From Paramecium octaurelia (taxonomy: Eukaryota; Ciliophora; Oligohymenophorea; Peniculida; Parameciidae), in the NCBI GenBank assembly GCA_905182995.1, contig CAJJDP010000064.1, positions 6,627 through 70,626 on the forward strand: a DNA stretch of 64,000 nucleotides. Direction: 5' to 3'. Position numbers and translations under genes: made by a program. The notes under the pieces were generated by a model, which was not told the DNA's origin, did not search any database, and saw only the letters and a list, made by a program, of their open reading frames with translations. Shown one piece after another: positions 1 to 11,155 of the stretch (position 1 is the stretch's first letter; every line of letters begins with the position of its first letter).

Positions 1-833
1 TATTAGGGGATGTATCATAATGGGAGAAAGATTGGTAAATGGGATATCAATTTTAGGGAGTTTAACACATTTCAATAAATGTATTATAATTCATCTTTTT
101 ATTATATTTATTAGAGGAGTAACTTATTATGATGAGTAAGGTAATAAAACTGGATTGTAATAAGAAACCAGCTCAAGTTTTTTTAAGTATTCAGATCAAT
201 CATTTATCATTTTTTAGTTTAAGTTAAATTGTGTATAGAGGAGAATATTATTAGGGTCATAAAAATGGTAAATGGAAAAGCTTTTGGAACAATAAGTTAA
301 AAGTTGAATAACTGTATAAAAATAAATTATTATATCAATTTTTTATTAGGGGGTGTGGACTATATGGTGAGAATGGTTTAAAGAATGGAATTTGGATTGA
401 ATTGTCAAATGATTTTAACGAGTAATTAATTTTTGTTATTATCAATATTAGGGATAAATAGGTTATTTATAAAGGCGAGTATAATTGTGGATAAAAGGTT
501 GGGCTATGGGAAACTAATTTTAGATTCTCTTAAAATTTTGAGGAAATGTAAGCATGATAGTCTCTTTAATTTTAGAGGTTGTGGATGCTATGATGATGAT
601 GGAATTTAGAATGGATTATGGATAGAATTGGATGAAGATTTTAGTAAGTATTAAAAATACTGTAATTGATTAATAGCTCTAAATAAATCATTCATAGGGG
701 GGAATATAAAAATGGGAGAAAGGTTGAGAAATGGTTAGAATTCAAAAGAGATAAATTGAAAATTTAGGAAGGATTTAAAAATACGTATGTGTTATTTTCA
801 TTTAGTGGGGAAACGATTTATTATCAAAATTGA
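1..833 (+). CDS. MORN-like repeat protein, 5' end missing
   Basis: The 3' part of a gene that starts left of the window; frame 1 from base 1 gives 208 codons once seven introns are removed (81-114, 187-217, 314-349, 422-451, 548-575, 648-676, 785-805). The protein alternates two short units: one like GEYKNGRKVEKW (Y.GEY.NG.K.G.W) and one like GLYGENGLKNGIWIEL. These resemble MORN units, which form extended beta-hairpin sheets, often at membranes or cilia; the exact role is unknown. Most introns fall close to a unit boundary, as if repeat and intron had been copied together. Every intron but one starts GTA and ends TAG, and several are needed to skip in-frame TGA codons. The family call is from pattern recognition; the function is not inferred. 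Confidence 0.7.
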
Positions 834-3435
834 AATAAATGGAGAGGTCGCATAATATTCATAAAATTATTCCAAATAATTTAATTTCATGTTAATTTTT
901 TTTTTGGTCTTTTATAAACTTGAAAAGCAAATAGAAATAGTTTTTATTATATAATTTTAAATTGTAAGGCACTACTCCCATTATTAAGAGCTCAATCCTA
1001 ATTAATATATCTTAATACTTTGTTAAAGAATAGTATAATAAATTAACCTTTTAATAAGGAAGTTCAAGGATTTAAAAATCAATACTGACTCTTAGTTTAG
1101 TAATGAAATTGATTTAGTTCCTAATTTGTTTTAACAATATTTGAATTTGGAGAAAAGCAATTTGATTAGAAAACTATATAATTAATTATATAAATGTTTT
1201 GAAATTGTCAAACAGAAATGGCTTTTCCACAAAATTTTTCAATATAAATATCAAATTTAATCTAAAAATTATTATTTCTTGGAAAAAAACTATATTCTTT
1301 GAAATAGTATTGATTGTTTGAGAAAGTTGTAGGGCTAGATAAAAGAAAATTAGGATTGCTTAAGATTAAATTCATCCAATGTGTATTTCTTTCATTTGTT
1401 TACAAATTTCCATCCAATCGTGTAACACAAACACTACATTTTTATTTGGATTAAAAAAGGAATCTAAAACTATAATCATTTATTGAAAAAGTAAAGTGTC
1501 CAAGTCAAAATCAAATCTTAATTGTTAAATGTAATCTTAGGGTTGTAAAGTTGTAGTTTATTAGCATTTTGAATGGTGAAATTAAATCATATAAAAAATA
1601 CCTTATGTAAATATTAATAATGGCATTGTAACTCATTTAACTTTTATATAGATTAATATTTGATTTATCCAATTTAATAATACTTAAAATTCGATCAATT
1701 ATTAAATTGTAGTTTTCAATGAGCTAATTAAGCCATTTAATGTCAAATATTAATGTAACAAATTGATCTCATCCAATTATTCGAAAAATCAAGAGGCAAT
1801 TATTTCCTAAAATATAATAGTAAGAAGTCTACTGGATATCAAAGTTCTCTAACACACAAGTTATCATTTTATATTAGTCGAATTATTAGCAATATCATAA
1901 AAAGTATTCATTAATTTTAAAATTTTGTGGGAAGTATTTTATCTATCAACTTATAAAAGTATGCAAGAAAATTGAATTGAAATGTTACTATATATGTTGG
2001 AGATCTGTAATCATATATATTAAAATTCTTAAGAATTTTGTATTGATTTTTGTAATTAGTCATTTCTTTTCAATCATAAATTCAGAACATTAAAAAGGAA
2101 GAATTAAAAATTGTGTATATTTTGAGAGAAACTAAATTAATGCAAACTTAATACATAATTATTACATAGAGTAGAAATTTTTTGTAGATTATTTCTTTCA
2201 AGTGAAATATACACTTCTAAATTGCTTTAGTTACATCTCTATTATTTCTGGTTAAGTAGATAAATTGGTATAATATGTGTTTTATATGTTTAAAATTAGA
2301 AGAAATAATATAAGAAGAAACTAAAATTAAAACAATTTACCGCACTTTCATTTAGATTCATTGCTGTGTGACACCATTTTGAATCAAAGCTATTGGATTT
2401 TTAGTAAATTTATCTTCTTTTCGCGTAAAGGGCTTCGGTGATTCAAACAATTATTTTTATTGAAATTTATAAATTGAAACAATTTATATGGTGTTTAAGC
2501 CAAAATTAAATCTAATTTTGATTTCTCCTAATATATTGTTTCTTTCTTTTTCTTTAAATTACTTTGAAATTTTAACCCATATTCCACTCAAGATGCTACA
2601 AATTTTAATTAAATTGTCGTCCTTAACAGTCCTTTTGTTTTTTTTCTAATTATTTGGTATTTTATCTACATTTTTGTTACCTAAGGCAACATTTTCCATA
2701 TTTAGTTATGATTTAACCCTATAGATTATCTTCCTCTATTGTCCAACTCTATCTTTGATAATTTTACTCTTTGGATTCAGCTTTAATGGATTCCCTCAAT
2801 TTTGATTTGTTTTATTTTATACATTAGATATCATTAAATTATTTTTGACTATGGTCGTTTTTTAATTCTATAAATTGTTTTACTCTCAAAAATAACCTCA
2901 ATTTCAGAGGAGAATCGTCAATTTTTTTCTATTCTCTTTTACACTAAGGTCAGAACTGTTAAAGACTTAGATGAGAGAAATATAAAAAGACAGATTATAA
3001 AATATAATTATCATCAATCAATAATTCAATTTATCAATGTGATAGATATTTGTTATCAGAATTCACCATTTAATACTATAAAATAAATATTTCTTTCATG
3101 AGTAATATTTTTTCAAGAAGGGACTTAAATTTGAATATAAAAGTTGTGTTTTGCTCTTTGAAATCTGGGAGAAGAAATTAGACATAATTATTTTTTTTAG
3201 AGCAACAATTAACATTGAGGAAATTGCTACTAAAGTTGGTTTTGTTCTCAAAGATATAAAATGAATCATTAAAAAAGATCATTAAGAATTAGATCGTTCA
3301 GATATTTCAAATTATGGGTTCTAATTTAGTTTAATTCTTCAAGCTTCACAAAATTTTGTGTGTAAGTCAATATATTAAATTTTTTTTTTCAGGACTATGA
3401 CTTATACTTTGTAATTAAATATTATAAAATAAATA
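834..3435. other. Long gene-poor stretch with decayed coding traces
   Basis: This 2.6 kb has no intact gene I can support. On the minus strand about 2440-2960 carries a recognisable decayed Myb gene (separate entry). On the plus strand about 1018-1570 is open in one frame apart from a single TGA near 1300 and reads like protein, but has no start codon, no recognisable domain and is short enough to be chance. The rest is AT-rich with no repeats or RNA-like structure that I noticed. Confidence 0.5.
2440..2960 (-). pseudogene. Decayed Myb-like DNA-binding gene
   Basis: On the minus strand the codons for WTIEEDNL begin at 2745 and are followed in the same frame by KYGKC, the pattern of a Myb/SANT repeat (W-T-x-E-E-D-x-L ... 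YG-x-x-W). Further along, other frames give the stretch TVKDDNLIKICSILSGIWVK and then KIRFNF, as expected for a second Myb repeat ending near its R-x-R-F-x-F motif. The pieces lie in different frames with no intron that could join them, so the copy looks dead. A functional Myb of this kind would bind DNA and regulate transcription. The gene is probably a lost duplicate. The exact ends are unclear. Confidence 0.6.
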
Positions 3436-5486
3436 ATGAAAAGACACAGCATTGGAAAAAAATTTACAAAAATAAAAGGATTGAATAAAGCTGATCCTGA
3501 TGCAATAATTCCTGAAACTCCTCAACTTATAGAAGATTTTATATAATCTCTTAATTCTTAGGGTGCTATTATCAATAAAGTGAAATATGCAATTTTTTAA
3601 ACAAAAAATGGATTAAAATATCCTGGGCTGATTGGTATTTTGTTATGTTGAGATTAGCAACTGAGAATATTGTACCAAATGACAATCTTGTTATTTTACC
3701 AAGGGAGACATTACTAACTACAAAATAAGCATTTGAATCTCCTTTAAAACCTATGTTTCTGGAATTTCCATAATTCTTTAGCCCTAAATTTATTCCCTCC
3801 TGGTAATACCACATCATTCTATCATTCTTACTCTACGAATACTAAAGAGGTGCTGAATCAAAATGGCATTTATTAATCAATAATTTTCCTAAGGATATTG
3901 ATTATGCAGTATTTTGGAAATCTGAAGATTTAGAACTATTGAAAGATCAAAAAATGGCCAAGCATGCCATTTAAAAGAACAGATATCTTATTTCTACCTT
4001 TCAAACTCTCTAATACATTACTAGCAAATATCCGGATCTATTTAAACCAGGGGTTGTTACTTTAGAAAATATTATTTGGATTTACACTAGTATTGTAACT
4101 AGATGTTTCGGAGGTTAAGGATTAAAATATGTTACAATGGTACCATTTTGTGAATTATTTAATCATGAAAGTGCTGATGTATGTTATGATCTTTAATAAA
4201 ATGATGGGAAAACTAAATATAATTATGAATTTATGACTTAAAAGTTAGTTGGAGATTAGAAGGATGAGGACGAATTGTCAATCCAATCTTTCGACCATTC
4301 ATAAGGGTCAGAAGATGAAATTAGTGACTCTGAATTTACCACAGGTGAGTATCAAGATTACTAAGAATTTGATTTTGATGAATTTAATGAAAAGGCAATA
4401 AAAAATTTTAACAATAATTTAAATTATATGTTAGAAACACTAACAATCTAAAATGAAGAGTATGAACATTTTGGTCAAAAGATGAAAGTTTTCTAAGAAT
4501 TTTCAATCAGAATGAGAAAAGAGTTAAATATTAAATTAAATATACAAAGAGATGTTTTCTAATTAGCTATTGACTGCAAATCAATGCTATTTCAACATCT
4601 TGATTTTGGAGATAATTTTTCAATATTTTTTATAGGGCATATTTTCAAAATTTTAGATAATTCACTTGAAGAGTATTTTGAAGAATAGATATCTTCATTT
4701 CAGGCAAGAGAAATATTTGCTAGAATGGAACAAATTTGTAGTAGCTATTTAGACAATTGGTACGCTTTTAATAATGTTGTTAAAAAAAACCCAATCTAAT
4801 AGAAAGTCAATACATTTTCATAAAAAATAGCCCAGAGACCAATAAAGGTGTTACCAACAGTCGAATCAATTTTAAAATAGCCAGTTGATCGTAGTGCTAA
4901 TTATTATTAAAATGTTTGGGAAGATGAAAATTTTAAAAATCTATTGATGAGAACAAGAGATTATTTTTAAAAAGGATCATAAGTGTACTTCTGCTATAGT
5001 TAATTGTCAAATAGAATGATGATTCTCAAATATGGAATGGCTTTAGAATACAATAAATTCAACAGCTCATTTTTGAGAGTTGAGTACCTAAAATATCTTT
5101 AGACAAACGAGGCTAAATGGATTGTTCATAGATTTAAATTAGATAAATTTAAAAGATTTAAGTTAAAATTTATTAAACCTCCTTATGAGTTGATAATATT
5201 TTGTAAATTAGTTTATTGGTAATAAATATAAAATATTATTAGGGATATAAATTTACATTCTGTAGATACCATTTTTAAGATTTAAGACTTGTAATTAGAA
5301 AAAAAAGCACTTAATCTGGCACTTGAAATTTTAGTTGAAGAAAATTCAAAATTCACAGAAAAAATAGAAGATCTTGAAATATAACTATTTGACAAATCCT
5401 TAGGGTACCATGAATACTTTGCTCTAATCTACAGATTAGAAAGATTAAGAATCTTTCGTTATAATATTAAGTATTTAAAATATTGA
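3436..5486 (+). CDS. SETD3-like SET-domain methyltransferase
   Basis: A 675-residue protein with one 23-nt intron (3635-3657) that removes an in-frame TGA. The N-terminal half has the split SET domain of the SETD3 / Rubisco large-subunit methyltransferase class: MVPFCELFNHES is the MVP-x-x-D/E-x-x-NH motif that binds S-adenosylmethionine, and near residue 480 QVYFCYSQLSNRMMILKYG matches the second SET block (YG-x-x-SN-x-x-L-x-x-YG). A C-terminal helical part of about 150 residues would be the substrate-binding domain. Members methylate lysine or, in SETD3, a histidine of actin; the substrate here cannot be read from sequence. An acidic insertion (about residues 250-330) between the SET halves is unusual. 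The ATG follows an AT-rich leader. Confidence 0.85.
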
Positions 5487-5505
5487 AAATAGTCTAATCA
5501 ATATT

Positions 5506-5658
5506 ATGATAATTGCTATTGATAAAATCATAAATAGAGTACCGTTTGAATAGGCAATCGAGAAAACATAGTTTGATTTCGATTTTTACCAAACAAATCG
5601 CTACACCTTAAAGAGATATTTTGATGAATTGAAATTTTCTCTATATTAATCATCATGA
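5506..5658 (+). CDS. Possible 50-residue small protein
   Basis: An open frame of 51 codons starting only 20 nt after the stop of the SET-domain gene. It begins MIIAIDKIINRVPFEQAIEK and is rich in Phe and Tyr. No family is recognised and no intron is seen. It could be a real small gene, the remains of a 3' exon, or chance; the short length makes chance likely in DNA where TGA is the only stop. Confidence 0.2.
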
Positions 5659-6421
5659 TTTATTTGTCTTATAGGCATAAATTATGAAATAACAGACATA
5701 TTAAATTATTAGAAATCTCCAAATTATTGAAAGTCTTATCTTACAAATATAAGTCCTAATTTGATTTATTGATTCTCTTAATTTATTTAACTTACATATA
5801 CCAACAATAAGCTTAATTCTCATAAATCCAGGATAATTCTTATTGATTTAAATCAACCAAAATATGTTGTATTATTAAAAATCTGATATTGTGATTTTCT
5901 AAATCATAATGCATGTTATTTAAACAATATTCATTAGTATGCATTGAATATTTATTATCTAGCATATTTATATGTTTATGATATTATCAACAAATTCCAA
6001 GGAAATAAATTTCTAAATTGTATCCATTTAAAAACTCATGCTGTACTTTAATAATAAATAAAATATAATTTATCAAAAATCTAAAATAATAGTTTTATTA
6101 AGTGAAGATTAAAAGGTTAACATAAAATGTCTATATACATTGATTTTTTATCATATTGAGGTTATAAGTAAGATGGTTAGAAGAAAATTCATAATTTAGT
6201 TTAAAACCAATAATTTGATACTATTCAATTAATATATCTATTATTTCATTATGAAAATATTCATTTGGATTATTTTAGGTCTCCTTAAATTAGAGTTCTA
6301 AGGTTGAAAGTTTTTCATCGATATATCAATGGAGAAGATAAAACTAGGATCGTAGTCTTAAGTCAAAATATTCTATAATTAAAATTAAATTTAGAATAAT
6401 TATGTGTTTTGATAATATTTT
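5659..6421. other. Intergenic, partly inside an assembly repeat
   Basis: There is no supported gene. Bases 6044-6421 are the 3' flank of the first copy of the duplicated trichocyst matrix segment and reappear unchanged at 7396-7773. The rest is AT-rich with many short open stretches on both strands and no recognisable motif. Confidence 0.5.
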
Positions 6422-7394
6422 TCAAACTTTGACTTATTGGGCAACAATAGTATATGCTTATGTGATAATTCTAACTTCATTTTCCCTCTTAGCTGATCTT
6501 AGATTATAATTTGATTGGACTATTTCCCTCTCATTTCTATATTATTGAAGCAAATCTAAGGCAATAGGTAAATCCTTTTAGATTTGATTTCTGCTTTTAG
6601 TAGATAATGCCTAATTTGATAATTGAAATAATATTACATTTTCTTCATTTCTTCTTTTTAAGGTAACAAGTGTTCTTGAATAATCAGCACTGAGTCTTTC
6701 TCTAACTTCAGTAACTTCTTTAAGTGTAACTTCATAAGATTATGTAACTTTAGCAACGTATTCATTTGCGCCTGCATTTTCTTCTATTCTTTGATTTCGA
6801 ATATTTTCAAGCAACTAAATAATTCTAGTAACAGTGGGAACATCAAACCTTAAATATAATATTGAAATACTTGGTAGTTACTGAAACAAGTGCTGTAATA
6901 GGATGATTTGGTCCCAAAGAGTTAGCAAGTTGGTCAATATACTACTTAGTGTGTTATTAGGAGAGGACAGTTGTCTTGCTTTATTCAGCAAATACAGCCT
7001 ACTAAAGTTTTGCAATCATTTCATTTAATCCATCAATCGATTTTATGTTTTTTGTTGTTCTTTACTAAAAATACAATATAAGGGCTTACAGAAATATTTT
7101 CAACTTCCAATTTATATTGGTTTCTGATATCTTCTTCTTTAGAATTCAAAGTTGATAATTGTTTTTCTTATGATTATTAAGTACCAATTAGTTTACTAAT
7201 ATCTTCATTTAAATCTGCGATCTGTTGATTAAGTCTTTGCAATTCTTTAGCTAATTTTTCTGTTTAGATTTCCAAAATTTCTATTTCGACATTCAATTAT
7301 CCTATTTTCTAGTTGAAATATATTTATTTGTACTTAGGCAAATTCTTGATCCTCTACAGTTTAATCTGAGAGTAATTAATCTCTAATGCCTTTT
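6044..7394. repeat. Direct repeat copy 1 (1351 bp), assembly artefact
   Basis: Bases 6044-7394 appear base for base the same as 7396-8746, and the two copies are separated by a single N at 7395. Exact identity over introns, exons and flank, together with the gap symbol at the junction, points to one locus placed twice at a contig join rather than a biological duplication. Confidence 0.9.
6422..7394 (-). CDS. Trichocyst matrix protein, duplicate 3' fragment
   Basis: This is the first-copy part of the gene described at 7774-8937, cut at the N at 7395 so that its first exon and signal peptide are missing. Its sequence, including two whole introns and part of a third, is the same as that of the complete copy. 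It should not be counted as a second gene unless read mapping shows double coverage. Confidence 0.75.
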
Positions 7395-7395
7395 N

Positions 7396-8746
7396 TACTT
7401 TAATAATAAATAAAATATAATTTATCAAAAATCTAAAATAATAGTTTTATTAAGTGAAGATTAAAAGGTTAACATAAAATGTCTATATACATTGATTTTT
7501 TATCATATTGAGGTTATAAGTAAGATGGTTAGAAGAAAATTCATAATTTAGTTTAAAACCAATAATTTGATACTATTCAATTAATATATCTATTATTTCA
7601 TTATGAAAATATTCATTTGGATTATTTTAGGTCTCCTTAAATTAGAGTTCTAAGGTTGAAAGTTTTTCATCGATATATCAATGGAGAAGATAAAACTAGG
7701 ATCGTAGTCTTAAGTCAAAATATTCTATAATTAAAATTAAATTTAGAATAATTATGTGTTTTGATAATATTTTTCAAACTTTGACTTATTGGGCAACAAT
7801 AGTATATGCTTATGTGATAATTCTAACTTCATTTTCCCTCTTAGCTGATCTTAGATTATAATTTGATTGGACTATTTCCCTCTCATTTCTATATTATTGA
7901 AGCAAATCTAAGGCAATAGGTAAATCCTTTTAGATTTGATTTCTGCTTTTAGTAGATAATGCCTAATTTGATAATTGAAATAATATTACATTTTCTTCAT
8001 TTCTTCTTTTTAAGGTAACAAGTGTTCTTGAATAATCAGCACTGAGTCTTTCTCTAACTTCAGTAACTTCTTTAAGTGTAACTTCATAAGATTATGTAAC
8101 TTTAGCAACGTATTCATTTGCGCCTGCATTTTCTTCTATTCTTTGATTTCGAATATTTTCAAGCAACTAAATAATTCTAGTAACAGTGGGAACATCAAAC
8201 CTTAAATATAATATTGAAATACTTGGTAGTTACTGAAACAAGTGCTGTAATAGGATGATTTGGTCCCAAAGAGTTAGCAAGTTGGTCAATATACTACTTA
8301 GTGTGTTATTAGGAGAGGACAGTTGTCTTGCTTTATTCAGCAAATACAGCCTACTAAAGTTTTGCAATCATTTCATTTAATCCATCAATCGATTTTATGT
8401 TTTTTGTTGTTCTTTACTAAAAATACAATATAAGGGCTTACAGAAATATTTTCAACTTCCAATTTATATTGGTTTCTGATATCTTCTTCTTTAGAATTCA
8501 AAGTTGATAATTGTTTTTCTTATGATTATTAAGTACCAATTAGTTTACTAATATCTTCATTTAAATCTGCGATCTGTTGATTAAGTCTTTGCAATTCTTT
8601 AGCTAATTTTTCTGTTTAGATTTCCAAAATTTCTATTTCGACATTCAATTATCCTATTTTCTAGTTGAAATATATTTATTTGTACTTAGGCAAATTCTTG
8701 ATCCTCTACAGTTTAATCTGAGAGTAATTAATCTCTAATGCCTTTT
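7396..8746. repeat. Direct repeat copy 2 (1351 bp)
   Basis: This is the second copy of the exact repeat described at 6044-7394. It runs on at its right end into the unique 5' end of the trichocyst matrix gene, so this copy is the one joined to the complete gene. Bases 7396-7773 are non-coding 3' flank. Confidence 0.9.
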
Positions 8747-8937
8747 ATTTCTTTCAATACTTCCTCCACATATGAACTTTATAACATTTTGAGTTCAATT
8801 AAACCAGCTAATTGCTTTGAAAATTCATTCTTGAGTGCCATTTTATCCATCTGTGCCATAACAACATCTACTTTAGACTACAATGAAGTTTGTAGAGACA
8901 ATGTGATTAGCATAACTAGGAAGATGACTTATTTCAT
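7774..8937 (-). CDS. Trichocyst matrix protein (TMP family)
   Basis: A 363-residue secreted protein with three introns (8661-8685, 8417-8441, 8201-8222). It opens with a clear signal peptide, MKQVIFLVMLITLSLQ, and continues as a long, highly charged, helical protein with heptad-like spacing and almost no Cys. This is the layout of Paramecium trichocyst matrix proteins, which are made as precursors, cut in two and packed as the crystalline core of the defensive secretory organelle. The second window gene of this family lies at 61658-62834. The middle, around the stretch LANSLGPNHPITALV, may hold the pro-region. Family assignment rests on architecture and composition; paralogues are very many in Paramecium, so no gene number is given. 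Confidence 0.75.
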
Positions 8938-9059
8938 GAAAAACGGTATAATAAAATATATAATAAGAGTGTTGATAATTTATTTATGAAATGCTTTAGG
9001 GTAAATCAATCGATAATAAGTCTAAATTAATTGATATATATGATAGATATATAAATAAA

Positions 9060-10816
9060 TCATCTAGATGAAAACAATTTAATTTATCCATCTGCACCTA
9101 AAGACGCAAATAAATTATAACTTCCATGATGAACTAAATTGTGAATGCTTTCATCATATTTAGATTGATGACCTTGTAGTTCCTATATAAATTGTTATCT
9201 TCTGGTATCCCAAACTCTATTTGCAATTAATATAAATAATTACTTAATAACATTACCAGTAGCAATGTAAATGATAGTACTGTTAAGATTAGTAATAGCT
9301 GAAGTAATTGGTTCATTCCCACAAATAATTTATGAGATTAATTTTGCTAAAGTGTTAATGAATATTGATACATTATTGAAGATCAAAAATTCTCAATTTG
9401 CCATCATCATGTGATGAGATCAAACAAGATTGCTAAAATTGTGTCAACTGATTGATTTGTGCTTATGAATTGTTTTCTTGTAAATATTTAATATTTTGCA
9501 CATTTCTCCCGTTCTCAGTATCAAAAATAGAGAGTATTGAAGAATTCATAAAACCTGATGCAAACAGATTTGGGTTGTGTTATAGCCAAGCTATTGCAGT
9601 AGGTGAATCAACAAAATGACCGTATTGATTTTTCTATCCAAATTAATAGAGTTATTTGGGTTCAGTTTATGAGTCTTAAACTGGCCATAATTTGATTAGA
9701 GAATCGGCTGCAGAAGATAACAATAAATTTTATTGTGAGTTAACTTTTAATTGCCAAATTGCATCTTGATGAGCTTACCATGTCATTTTACATTATTAGA
9801 ATTCTTCAGTTTACCCTAACTGATCACATTCATCTGGCAATGGAAAATACCACATTTTTATTGCCCCTTCAGCTCCAGCACTAAAAATAGCATTCTAGAT
9901 TCCTTTCAGTCTTTATTCAATTCCAGCAATTGCAAACAAAGGCCCTGTGTGGTCTCTTAATGTCAAATACGGTTCAATTTGATTTTATTATTATTAATAG
10001 TTTTAGTAATCCCACAATTTCAATTGGCAATCTTCAGAAACTGTTGCTAAAATAGTCATATTGTTAAAGAAATATGCATCTCTTACTCCATCTAGATGAT
10101 GTCTCAAGGTGTTTTATAATTAAACCGGATCTTTTGAAACCATTTAGGGTTATTCCTCATTGATATTTTGTGATTTGCTTCTACTATGAGTTGGAAAACC
10201 ACTTGTGCTATTCATGTTGGTTGGACTCTGTCTACCTGAATTTTAAACTATGGATGTCACATTTTAATTTGGAGTTAACATCACTGATGGTCTATTTGAA
10301 TGTTCTATTTTTGGAGAACTTGGAGGAGAGAAAATTGATTGTAATCCCACTTCTTATATTATTCTTAAGTTTAACCAACTCATATTTACTTTTGCAATAA
10401 GGGTCTATAGGGTTTGGCTTTTCTTTTTGGAATTGTTTAGTAATTTTAGATCTGACTCTGGTTTTCGATGTTTTCTTTGAGTAATTGATTCAAATAGTCT
10501 GGAACTTATCCATTTTATTGGTATTTCAATCTTTCTTATCGCAAAGCAACTTCAAGCATTTTGCACCTTTTTCCCAAATCAGTTATTACCCGCTCTTAAC
10601 CTTTGACTACTCCTTCTAACTCATTTATTTTCTACTGCATTTATGATTTCTCCAATGCCCATTCACAATCCTTATATTAAACCTATTTATGTTATTCATG
10701 CAAAAATTCCAATACTCCCACCCAATTGTATTATGTCTTAATATATTAGTTGTACTTACATTTTATTGAGCATTTTTTTGTATCAAAGTGCTTATTGAAA
10801 CCTACTCTTATGACAT
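9060..10816 (-). CDS. Striatin-like WD40 scaffold protein
   Basis: A 551-residue protein with four introns (10737-10759, 10364-10389, 9347-9371, 9217-9243). Residues about 20-100 match the striatin N-terminal region: a WVGVLEFLHEQ block like the caveolin-binding motif, then a coiled coil ending in KRCKMLEVALRQER, the striatin hallmark. A Ser/Asn/Pro-rich linker follows, then WD40 repeats from about residue 220, including HQDAIWQLKV and LLLSSAADSLIKLW, which are very striatin-like. Striatins are regulatory B''' subunits of PP2A and the core of the STRIPAK kinase-phosphatase complex, acting at membranes and in cytoskeletal signalling. A PP4 regulatory subunit also lies in this window (54114-56335), but linkage is probably chance. 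The C-terminus ends GADGQIKLFSSR. Confidence 0.88.
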
Positions 10817-10858
10817 TATTATTATTATTCAAATTTAAATTATCACTTTTAATACAAA

Positions 10859-11127
10859 ATGCTTGTTAATTAATCTGATAGCGAAGATGAATAGATATAA
10901 ATGATAATCTGAGATTCATCGATAATCATATTGATGATGGGCCAAAATTTATATCAATTTAACTCTCTATCGTAAAGAATAGAAAACCAAATCCAAAAAT
11001 ATATACTACATCCTTTATGTCGTTGTATTAGATGGAAAGGTATATTGGGAATAGAGTAAAGGATAGTTTAAGAAAATAAATTCATATTTAGATAGCTTAT
11101 ATGCAAAATGAATAATACTACTATTGA
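10859..11127 (+). pseudogene. Decayed RPB6-like RNA polymerase subunit
   Basis: The ATG at 10859 opens an acidic N-terminus, MLVNQSDSEDEQIQ, then the frame hits TGA. In a shifted frame the sequence continues DNLRFIDNHIDDGPKFISIQ and then TTSFMSLYQMERYIGNRV, which resembles the RPB6/RpoK core TTPFMTKYE-x-AR-x-x-GTRA. RPB6 is a shared small subunit of all three nuclear RNA polymerases. No intron can reconcile the frames, the Lys-Tyr-Glu core has become Leu-Tyr-Gln, and the conserved C-terminal third is missing, so this looks like a dead copy. It sits between the divergent striatin gene and the GAF gene. The resemblance is moderate, not certain. Confidence 0.5.
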
Positions 11128-11155
11128 ATGATAACATATATATTAATATTTAATA

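Noticed and set aside
1018-1570. Plus-strand frame with one TGA, considered as a gene
   Set aside because: No start, no domain, and such lengths arise by chance when TGA is the only stop; kept only as a remark.
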